Shown: piece after piece, positions 1-6,016 of the stretch | How the letters are laid out: each line of letters begins with the position of its first letter | How positions within the stretch are numbered: position 1 is the stretch's first letter | Program-made: the position numbers and the translations under genes | Notes under the pieces: generated by a model | What the model was told of the DNA's origin: nothing | Databases searched by the model: none | The model's input: only the letters and a program-made list of their open reading frames with translations | Assembly (NCBI GenBank): GCA_013360535.1 | Contig: JABWBL010000068.1 | Coordinates: 1 to 10,865, forward strand | Length of the DNA: 10,865 nucleotides | DNA from: Planctomycetaceae bacterium | GTDB lineage: Bacteria > Planctomycetota > UBA1135 > GCA-002686595 | Reading direction: 5' to 3'

Positions 1-629
1 ACGGCGTGCAATGGACGCAGGCGCGCGCACACGCGCACTCGGCCACGGCCGGCTGGAGGACCGAGCGCATCGACCTCGGCGCGCACATCGTGCCCGGCGC
101 CGCGACGCGCGTGCGCTTCGTCGTCGCGGACAATCCCAACAACTCGATCACCGAAGCGGCCCTCGACGATGTGCGCTTCGTCGTCACCGGCACGAACGCC
201 TGCGGGATGCCGCAGGTTTTCTGCACGCCCAAGGTCAATAGCCAACTGTGTGCGCCGGCGATCGCGTTCACCGGCTACCCGACCGTCTCCGGCCCCGGGC
301 CGTTCACGATCTCGGTCTCCCAGGTGCTCAACAACCGCACGGGACTGCTCTTCTACGGCTACGGCACGGCCTCGAAGAACTTCCAAGGCGGCACGCTCTG
401 CTGCCGCACTCCCGTGCGCCGCACCGCGCTGCAATCGACGGGCGGCTCGCTCACCGGCAGCAACTGCACCGGCACGCTCTCCTTCGACATGCACGCGCTG
501 CTCGCGTCCGGCTCGGACTCGAACCTCGTCCCCGGCGCCACCGTTGCCGCACAGTACTACTACCGCGACCCGCAGGACGCCCACGGCGTCGGCCTCTCCG
601 ACGCCGTGCTGTTCGTCGTGTGCCCGTAG
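1..629 (+). CDS. Secreted protein, C-terminal part: jelly-roll-like module plus shared WYRD-type C-terminal domain (5' end outside window)
   Basis: The reading frame is already open at the left edge, so the start and any signal peptide are missing; about 208 residues remain. Residues are counted from the GTG at 6. Residues 1-60 look like the end of a beta-sandwich (MAM or galactose-binding-like): 'RVRFVVADN' followed by 'ITEAALDDVRF'. I know this pattern from accessory domains of secreted bacterial hydrolases and metallopeptidases, so the missing N-terminus could be an enzyme. Residues 72-207 are the C-terminal domain shared with three other proteins here. Landmarks are 'FCTP', 'GLLFYGYG', 'FQGGTLCC', 'RRTALQSTGG', 'AQYYYRDPQD' and the ending 'VCP'. 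It is closest to the copy in the FG-GAP protein at 6017-7546. The gene converges on the next one, with a strong hairpin between them. The C-terminal assignment is firm; the protein's overall function is unknown. Confidence 0.85.
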   Translation, partial: GVQWTQARAHAHSATAGWRTERIDLGAHIVPGAATRVRFVVADNPNNSITEAALDDVRFVVTGTNACGMPQVFCTPKVNSQLCAPAIAFTGYPTVSGPGPFTISVSQVLNNRTGLLFYGYGTASKNFQGGTLCCRTPVRRTALQSTGGSLTGSNCTGTLSFDMHALLASGSDSNLVPGATVAAQYYYRDPQDAHGVGLSDAVLFVVCP

Positions 630-635
630 CCGCGT

Positions 636-692
636 CGTCGGATCGAGGGAGCGCGCGCGGCCCGGCATCGCGCGCGCTCCCTCGATCCGACG
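636..692. terminator. Bidirectional terminator-like hairpin between convergent genes
   Basis: A perfect 24-bp inverted repeat pairs 636-659 with 669-692, leaving a 9-nt loop. It starts 7 bp after the TAG of the left gene and ends 3 bp before the stop codon of the minus-strand gene. The position suits a terminator serving both convergent transcripts. There is no T-run on either side, so it may act by pausing or RNA stabilisation rather than as a classic intrinsic terminator. Confidence 0.75.
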
Positions 693-695
693 CGC

Positions 696-1811
696 TCAAC
701 GGCCGCCCTTGCGCTGGCGGTCGAGGATTTCCTGAACGCTTTCGAGGTCGGCGTCCCAGGCGCGCTTGCGGTCGGCGTCGGAGGGGGCGGCCAAGGGGCG
801 GACGAGGCGGAAGCCGACGAACTTGGCGTCGGTGAGGTACCAGATCGACTTGGGCAGCTGCGGGTCCTGCACCTTCCAGTTGGCGCTCGAGCCGCGGCGG
901 GCGGCGGAGCGGAGGCGGTCGGCGTCGTCGTCCCAGGAGCCGCCGCGCACGACGCGCGGGTAGAGCTCGGTCGGCCAGTTGCACGGGTTGGAGGCGAGCT
1001 TGTCCTTGAAGCGCGCGTAGAACTCCTTGTCGTGGCTGTCGAGCACCCACTCGGCCACGTTGCCGTGCATGTCGTACAGGCCCCAGGGGTTGGGCTTCTT
1101 CTGCTTGACCTTCTGGTAGGCGCCGTCGGAGTTGTCGAAGAACCAGCCGTACTCGCCGAGGACCTTGGGGTCGTCGCCGAAGGAGTAGGCGGTGGTCGTG
1201 CCGGCGCGGCAGGCGTACTCCCACTCGGCCTCGGTCGGCAGGCGGTAGAAGCGCCCGGTCTTGAGCGAGAGCCACTTCGTGTAGTGGCGCGCGGCGAACT
1301 CGGTCATGCAGATCGCCGGGAAGCCCTCGATGCCCATGCCGAAATCCATCGGCACGTAGGGCGGCGTCGGGCGGCTGACGGCGTCGGCCCACTTGTCGCT
1401 CTCGCCGGCGGCGAAGCGCCCGGACTTGCGCAGCTCGATGTCGAGCTTGGCCTGGAACAGGCGGTACTCATCCCAGGTGAGCTCGTGCTCCTCCATCCAG
1501 AACGGTGCGAGCTCGACCTCGTGCACCGGGCCCTCGTCGGCCTTGCGGCCTTCCTCGCCGGCCGGGCTGCCCATCATGAACTTGCCGCCCTTGATCGGGA
1601 GCATCGTGAACGACACGTCCGAGCCGGGGATGCGCTCGACGTAGCGCTTCATCGAGGCCTCGTCGGTCGCCTCGGCGTCGGGGTTGGGCAGCGGCTTGGG
1701 GAAGCCCGCGGGCATCTCCGGGTAGACGGGGACGTCGCCCTGCTGCGGGAGCGGAGCTGCGATGGCCGGGGACAGCGCCAGCACGGCGCACGTGAGGGAG
1801 AGCGCAACCAT
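696..1811 (-). CDS. Exported FGE/SUMF1-fold protein without the catalytic cysteines
   Basis: 371 residues from the ATG at 1811. Residues 1-19 are hydrophobic and end in 'AIAAP', consistent with a signal peptide, although the n-region has no positive charge. A proline-rich linker (about 20-50) leads to a formylglycine-generating-enzyme-like (SUMF1/FGE-sulfatase) domain at about 68-337. Landmarks are 'GGKFMMGS' (75-82), 'RLPTEAEWEYACRAGT' (190-205), 'GLYDMHGNVAEW' (244-255), 'RVVRGGSW' (286-293) and 'GFRLVR' (333-338). True FGEs oxidise a sulfatase cysteine using a cysteine pair after the GGS motif. Here that segment reads 'DRLRSAARR', with no cysteine, so sulfatase activation is unlikely. Domains like this are common in planctomycetes and often have binding or unknown roles. 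The C-terminal tail (340-371) is charged and probably helical. The frame stays open far upstream, but that stretch overlaps the neighbouring gene antisense-like in composition and lies before the signal peptide. No Shine-Dalgarno is visible. Confidence 0.88.
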   Translation of the reverse strand: MVALSLTCAVLALSPAIAAPLPQQGDVPVYPEMPAGFPKPLPNPDAEATDEASMKRYVERIPGSDVSFTMLPIKGGKFMMGSPAGEEGRKADEGPVHEVELAPFWMEEHELTWDEYRLFQAKLDIELRKSGRFAAGESDKWADAVSRPTPPYVPMDFGMGIEGFPAICMTEFAARHYTKWLSLKTGRFYRLPTEAEWEYACRAGTTTAYSFGDDPKVLGEYGWFFDNSDGAYQKVKQKKPNPWGLYDMHGNVAEWVLDSHDKEFYARFKDKLASNPCNWPTELYPRVVRGGSWDDDADRLRSAARRGSSANWKVQDPQLPKSIWYLTDAKFVGFRLVRPLAAPSDADRKRAWDADLESVQEILDRQRKGGR

Positions 1812-1818
1812 CTTGCGC

Positions 1819-1849
1819 AGGATACGCGACGCGGGCGCCGCGCGGTCAA
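1819..1849 (-). promoter_or_regulatory. Possible sigma70-like promoter for the FGE-fold gene, giving a leaderless mRNA
   Basis: On the minus strand, TTGACC (1844-1849) and TATCCT (1819-1824) are separated by 19 bp. The TATCCT box ends 7 bp before the ATG, so transcription would begin at or next to the start codon. This agrees with the lack of a Shine-Dalgarno. The long spacer, and the fact that TTGACC forms the loop of a terminator-like hairpin, make this tentative. Confidence 0.3.
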
Positions 1850-1863
1850 GCGCGACGCCCGCG
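1830..1863 (-). terminator. Terminator-like hairpin after the MopE-motif propeller gene
   Basis: Arms 1830-1843 and 1850-1863 pair over 14 positions. The only non-Watson-Crick position is a G-U in the minus-strand RNA. The loop is 6 nt. The hairpin begins 28 bp after the stop at 1892 and lies 18 bp upstream of the next start codon, so it separates the two minus-strand genes. There is no U-tract. Confidence 0.55.
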
Positions 1864-1891
1864 GGGAGAGCTTCCGGAGCTCGAGAAACGC

Positions 1892-3820
1892 TCAGGGACA
1901 GAGCGTGAAAGCCACGCCCGCCGTCAGGTTGGAGTTGAGCACCACGCCAGCGTCGCGGTACCAGACCTGAGCGTAGAAGGTCTGGCCGGGCTGGATCGGC
2001 TGGCCGAGCGTGCTCGGGTTGGCGGCCATGAACGCGAGCCAGTCGAGCGAGTAGCCGCCGTTGCACTGGCCGGCGCTGCCGCCGGTCGGGAGGTTGAGCG
2101 TGCGAGCGCGCGGAGATGCGACGCAGATCGTGCTCGTGCTGCCGAACGCGTAGGCCACCGCGGTCGGGGCAAGTCCGTAGACCGCGATCGCCTGCTTGCC
2201 GCCGGGCAGGCCCGAGGCCTGCAAGAAGAAGCCGGAGGCGTTCGCGGCGCTGGGGAAGCCCGTCGCGGTGATCGTCGGGAGGCAGCCGGCGACGCTCGTG
2301 CCCGCGGCGCAGTAGGAGCTCCACGCGAGCTCGTCGGTCGAGCCGTCGCAGTCGTCATCGACGCCGTTGCAGGTCTCGACCGCGCCCGGATTCACGGCGG
2401 GATTCGAGTCGTTGCAGTCGCCGGGGACGAGCGAATAACCGGCCGTCGGCGGGAAGATCACCGCGAGCGAATCGGCGCTGTTGCCCCAGGTGTCGCCGTC
2501 GACGTCGCGGTACCAGTTGGTCAGCGAGTCGCGCAGGTAGACGTCGCCGACCGAGTCGTTCGGATCGCCGACGAGCAGGTTCGTCGAGGCGCTCTGGAAC
2601 GTCGCCAGACGCCCGTCGTCGCTCACGCCACCCACCGACTGGATGCCGGTGCCGTTGGGCTCACCCGGAACGGTGAGCGGCACGCTCGCCCGCAGGCTGA
2701 GGCCGGTCGTCAGATCGACGACGAAGGCATCTGCCACCGTGCCCGAGTGCCCCGGCGTCAGGTTGGACGAAGTCGACAGCAAGACGGCGAAGGCGCCGTT
2801 GTCCGCGAGGCGCACGGCCGACGTGGCGCCATTGGCGGGCGTGCCGTTCGGCAGCGCGTTGACGAGCGTCGTCGTCCCGGCCGTGCGATCGCGCAGGAAG
2901 GCGTTGTTCGTCGCCGCCGGGACCGTCGCGAGGTTCGAGGCGGTGCTCATGAACGCGATGCGGCTGCCGTCCGACGAGAGCGAGGGCTGCGTCGAGCCGG
3001 CGTCGGCGGCGAGGCCGAGCGAGTTGACGCTGGCGAGCTGCGGCCCGCCGGCGTTCAGGTCGATCACGAGGATCTTCGAGAAGGCCGCGGTCGCGCCGGG
3101 TGCGAGGTTCGTCGCGAGACTCTCGAAGGCCACGTAGCGGCCATCGCCGGAGAGCGCCGGAGCCTTCGAGGCCGCGTTGCCGAGCGCGCCGCCGGGGACG
3201 CGGCTCACCATGCGTGTCGAGTTCGTCGTCAGGTTGCGCACGAAGACGTCGGTCGCACCGTTGGGGTCGGAGACCGCGAGGTTCGTCGCGTCGCTCGCGA
3301 ACGCGATCAGCGTGCCGTCGCCGGAGATCGAGGGGTTCGTGCTGGCTCCGTTGCCGATCGCGCCCGAGTTGGCGACGCTCACGATCGTCGTGAGGCCGGT
3401 CTGCCGGTCGTGCACGAAGACGTCCCACGTGCTGTTGAAGTCGCCGGAGGCGAGGTTGCTGGCGAGGCTCTGGAATGCGATGAAGCGGCCGTCGTCGCTG
3501 ACGGCGGGGGAAAGCGAGTCGGCGTTGGTCTCGAGGCCACCGCTGGCGACGCTGGCACGCGTGACCGTCCCCGTGACGGTGTCGCGCAGGAAGACGTCCA
3601 GAAGCAGGTTGGTGTCGGCGGTGACGAGGTTCGAGGAGTTGCTGGCGAACACCGCGAAGCGTCCATCGGGCGAGAGCGTGTCCGGCGACGTGCCGAGCGC
3701 CGACGGGCCGTTGCCGTTGGTGCCGCTCGCGCTGGCGCTGAGCTTGGTCGTGGATTGGGCGAGGGCGGCCGGAGCGAGCAGCAGCGCGGCGGCGACGAAG
3801 GTGCGGAACGGGTTGTGCAT
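1892..3820 (-). CDS. Secreted seven-repeat TolB/WD40-like beta-propeller with MopE-type metal-binding motif and WYRD-type C-terminal domain
   Basis: 642 residues from the ATG at 3820. Residues 1-21 form a clear signal peptide (Arg at 6, hydrophobic core, cleavage after 'ALA'). Seven repeats of about 45-58 residues begin near 48, 104, 162, 220, 279, 334 and 397. Each follows 'LS.DGR..AF.S..SNL......DVFLRD..TG....SV', the TolB/PD40 blade pattern, so a seven-bladed propeller is expected. Residues 438-497 hold a MopE-like putative metal-binding motif, 'DVDGDTWG', 'DCNDSNPAVNPGA' and 'CNGVDDDCDG'. In this motif family (Cu-binding MopE) the acidic and cysteine-rich loops bind metal, most likely calcium or copper. 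Residues 503-642 are the shared C-terminal domain ('YCAAGTS', 'AQVWYRD', terminal 'CP'), closest to the copy at 4022-4441. No Shine-Dalgarno is evident before the start. The role is probably extracellular or cell-surface; ligand or partner unknown. No enzyme motif is seen. Confidence 0.9.
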   Translation of the reverse strand: MHNPFRTFVAAALLLAPAALAQSTTKLSASASGTNGNGPSALGTSPDTLSPDGRFAVFASNSSNLVTADTNLLLDVFLRDTVTGTVTRASVASGGLETNADSLSPAVSDDGRFIAFQSLASNLASGDFNSTWDVFVHDRQTGLTTIVSVANSGAIGNGASTNPSISGDGTLIAFASDATNLAVSDPNGATDVFVRNLTTNSTRMVSRVPGGALGNAASKAPALSGDGRYVAFESLATNLAPGATAAFSKILVIDLNAGGPQLASVNSLGLAADAGSTQPSLSSDGSRIAFMSTASNLATVPAATNNAFLRDRTAGTTTLVNALPNGTPANGATSAVRLADNGAFAVLLSTSSNLTPGHSGTVADAFVVDLTTGLSLRASVPLTVPGEPNGTGIQSVGGVSDDGRLATFQSASTNLLVGDPNDSVGDVYLRDSLTNWYRDVDGDTWGNSADSLAVIFPPTAGYSLVPGDCNDSNPAVNPGAVETCNGVDDDCDGSTDELAWSSYCAAGTSVAGCLPTITATGFPSAANASGFFLQASGLPGGKQAIAVYGLAPTAVAYAFGSTSTICVASPRARTLNLPTGGSAGQCNGGYSLDWLAFMAANPSTLGQPIQPGQTFYAQVWYRDAGVVLNSNLTAGVAFTLCP

Positions 3821-3974
3821 CGAGGGCTTGGGGTAGGGGTGCGAGCCGAGCGGACTACCACGTCCGCGAGTGTCCGTTACGCGCCCATGATGCTCGAAGA
3901 GCGCCGTTTGCGCAGCCCTCCGCGCAAGCCAGTCGAGCGGGAGAGCCGCGGGCGGCGACGGGAGCGGCGTCGAT

Positions 3975-4010
3975 CGGCCCGCACTCGTCCGCCCGAATGC
4001 GGCTCGGCCG
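3975..4010 (-). terminator. Terminator-like hairpin after the 607-residue secreted protein gene
   Basis: The inner stem pairs 3979-3987 with 3994-4002 (9 bp, one G-U in the minus-strand RNA, 6-nt loop). An outer 4-bp stem pairs 3975-3978 with 4007-4010 across a 4-nt bulge. It starts 8 bp after the stop codon at 4019. It lacks a U-tract. The rest of the 3821-4018 gap must carry the promoter of the next gene, but I see no convincing -35/-10 pair. Confidence 0.5.
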
Positions 4011-4018
4011 GAGTCATA

Positions 4019-5842
4019 TCACGGGCAGACGAGGAACTCGATCGCGTTGGAGAGGTTCGTCGTCTTCGAGGCCGGCGGGTCGCGGTACCAGCCCTGCGCC
4101 CAGACGTGCTCGCCGCCGGCGAACGGGCTGCCGAGCGAGGAGGGGTGCGTGTCGCGGAAGGTGTTCCAGTCGAGCGTGAGCGCCCCGTCGCAGGCGTCGA
4201 GGGTGCCGCCGGTGAGCTGCGCGCCCGTGCGCTGCGTCGGAGACTTCACGCACAGGAAGCTCGTGCCGGTGCCCCACGGCGCCGAGTGCGCGCCGGTCAG
4301 GCTGTAGAAGATCAGGCCGGACTTCTGGCCCTCGACGTTCGTGATCTGGAGCGTGAAGCCCGAGGCCGCGCTCGCGCTGGCGGTGCCGCTGGCGGAGATC
4401 GTCGCGACGCAGCCGTTGGTGCTCGTGCCGGCGGTGCAGTACGAGACGCTGGCGCCGCAGCTCGGGCCCAGATCGATCGCGATCATCACGTCCGGCGTGC
4501 CGAACGAGGGGTTCGAGCCGAGGTCGGCGTTCGCGCCGTCGCGCAGCGTGGCGAAGAAGTACACGCGCCCGTTGTCGGTGAGCGCGACGTCGTTGGCCTG
4601 GAAGCAGGCGTTCGTGTTGACGCCGCGGCCGAGGAAGGCGTTGTCGTCGAACAGCCCGTTGCCGTCGACGTCGACCGGGTCGCCCTCGCGCGCCACGATC
4701 TCGCCGTTGACGACGAGCACGTCGTTCGTGCCGGCGTTGGCGTCATTGGTGTTGCAGGCGATGGCCCAGTCGCCGTTGGCGTTGACGCTGAAGGCGTAGA
4801 ACGTGTCGCCGAAGTTGAGGCCGCTCGAGCCGATCGGGTCGCCGGTCTTCGCGATCAGGACGCCCTGATGCACGGCCCAGTCCGGCGCACTCGCGGCGGT
4901 GCTCGAGTTGTCGCGCCCGCGGGCGTACCAGCGGCCGTCGGCGGCGATGTCCGACGCGAAGATCGAGCCGCAGGTGATCGCGGTCGACGGGATCAGGACG
5001 TTGTTCTGCACGACCACGCGCCCGTCGTAGACGAGCGAGTTGTTCGACGAGGTCGTCGTGTCGATGTCCATGATCGCGACCCAGTGCGCGCCATCGGGGC
5101 TCGAGTAGAACGTGTTCGCCGACACGCCGTCGATCGTGATCGAGCCCGTGCCCGCGAGGTCGGTCACGCTCGTGACGTCGGCCTGATGGAACATGGCGCG
5201 GTCGTAGAAGATCGCGGGGCGGCGGGTGGTGCTGATGTTGCCGATGGTCGAGTCCTGGGCGCCGACGCGACCGTCGTCGAGCAGGTGGATCGAGCCGATC
5301 GAGTTGCCGACCGTCTCGTCGCCCGACGGGTTGGCCGGGATGTCCTGCAGGCCGGTGTAGAGGTCGCCCATCTGCGTCGTGATGGTCGAGCTCGTCCCGT
5401 TCCACACGACCACCTTCTGGAAGGTCGACGAGAGGCCGCCGCGCGCGCGCAGCGAGTAGGCGAAGCGGTTCGTGCTGTCGAAGCGGCCGACGCCCGAGCC
5501 GAAGAAGTCGACGAGCTCGCCCGAGACGCCACCGGGCACCGGCTGGCCCTCCTGCGCGAACATCGTGCCGCTCAGGCCGGAACCGAGGAGCATGATGTTC
5601 TCCTCGTCGCTGCCCTGCTGCGTGCGGGCCTTGATCATCCAGCGCGAGCCGTCGGGACTGACGAACAGGTCCTCGAGGGCGCGGAAGTTCGTGGCCTCGG
5701 GCAGTCCGGTCGTCGTCTCGAGCGCGCCGGGCACGACCGATTTCGGACTGGCGGGGATCTCGCAGTAGATGACCTGCAGGGATTGGGCGGAGGCGGGCGC
5801 GCAGAACAGCGCGGCCGCGACGAGGATGTTCATCGAGTTCAT
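4019..5842 (-). CDS. Secreted protein with seven weak repeats (probable beta-propeller) and WYRD-type C-terminal domain
   Basis: 607 residues from the ATG at 5842. That start is preferred over the in-frame ATG at 5833 because GGAG sits 6 nt upstream of it. Residues 1-19 are a signal peptide ending 'PASA'. Residues 56-459 contain seven degenerate repeats beginning near 56, 118, 182, 242, 294, 348 and 416. The approximate consensus is 'DGRW...R......N..LVY.G.VVAREGDPV', for example 'GVLIAKTGDPIG' (327-338) and 'GEIVAREGDPVD' (380-391). This suggests a seven-bladed propeller. The 'EGDP' phrase resembles planctomycetal DUF7453 or choice-of-anchor repeat proteins, though I cannot confirm membership. 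'DVDGNGLFDD' (391-400) resembles an EF-hand-type calcium loop. Residues 468-607 are the shared C-terminal domain, 'YCTAGTSTNGC', 'GLIFYS', 'AQGWYRDP' and terminal 'VCP'. No catalytic motif was recognised. The gene stands alone between two hairpins, so it is probably monocistronic. Function unknown. Confidence 0.9.
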   Translation of the reverse strand: MNSMNILVAAALFCAPASAQSLQVIYCEIPASPKSVVPGALETTTGLPEATNFRALEDLFVSPDGSRWMIKARTQQGSDEENIMLLGSGLSGTMFAQEGQPVPGGVSGELVDFFGSGVGRFDSTNRFAYSLRARGGLSSTFQKVVVWNGTSSTITTQMGDLYTGLQDIPANPSGDETVGNSIGSIHLLDDGRVGAQDSTIGNISTTRRPAIFYDRAMFHQADVTSVTDLAGTGSITIDGVSANTFYSSPDGAHWVAIMDIDTTTSSNNSLVYDGRVVVQNNVLIPSTAITCGSIFASDIAADGRWYARGRDNSSTAASAPDWAVHQGVLIAKTGDPIGSSGLNFGDTFYAFSVNANGDWAIACNTNDANAGTNDVLVVNGEIVAREGDPVDVDGNGLFDDNAFLGRGVNTNACFQANDVALTDNGRVYFFATLRDGANADLGSNPSFGTPDVMIAIDLGPSCGASVSYCTAGTSTNGCVATISASGTASASAASGFTLQITNVEGQKSGLIFYSLTGAHSAPWGTGTSFLCVKSPTQRTGAQLTGGTLDACDGALTLDWNTFRDTHPSSLGSPFAGGEHVWAQGWYRDPPASKTTNLSNAIEFLVCP

Positions 5843-5848
5843 GGGTGT

Positions 5849-5852
5849 CTCC
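5849..5852 (-). promoter_or_regulatory. Ribosome binding site that fixes the start at 5842
   Basis: The minus strand reads GGAG followed by 6 nt and then ATG. The alternative ATG at 5833 would lie 15 nt from this site, so the upstream ATG is chosen. Most other genes in the window show no such site. Confidence 0.6.
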
Positions 5853-5926
5853 AAAGCTGACGCCGCAAGGTACCCCGCAACCCGCGTCGCACTACCCGGC
5901 TCTTCTTCGCACTTACCGAAGCGAGA

Positions 5927-5961
5927 CCGGCCCACCCGCGGCAATTTCGCGGGTGGGCTGG
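5927..5961 (-). terminator. Terminator-like hairpin after the FG-GAP protein gene
   Basis: Arms 5927-5940 and 5948-5961 pair over 14 bp with one G-T wobble and a 7-nt loop (GCAATTT on the plus strand). It lies 55 bp past the stop at 6017 and upstream of the neighbouring start at 5842. The stem is very GC-rich and no U-tract follows. Confidence 0.65.
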
Positions 5962-6016
5962 AAGTTGCATTTGCGGCGCAACGTCGAATGTCTCGATGCG
6001 CTCCGGCGCGCTGGCC

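Noticed and set aside
1812..2324. Upstream in-frame extension of the FGE-fold gene (to 542 residues)
   Set aside because: The extension overlaps the C-terminal domain of the neighbouring gene in another frame, is Arg-rich and motif-free, and would bury the signal peptide.
3908..3927. Inverted repeat TTGCGC-8 nt-GCGCAA in the 3821-4018 gap
   Set aside because: Only 6 bp, and about 90 bp past the stop codon. A larger hairpin closer to the stop (3975-4010) is the better terminator.
2747..5860. A 1037-codon plus-strand open frame across two minus-strand genes
   Set aside because: Its translation is a low-complexity Arg/Ala/Val/Gly mix with no motifs. It runs antisense to two proteins with signal peptides and clear repeats. 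High GC leaves few stops in such antisense frames.
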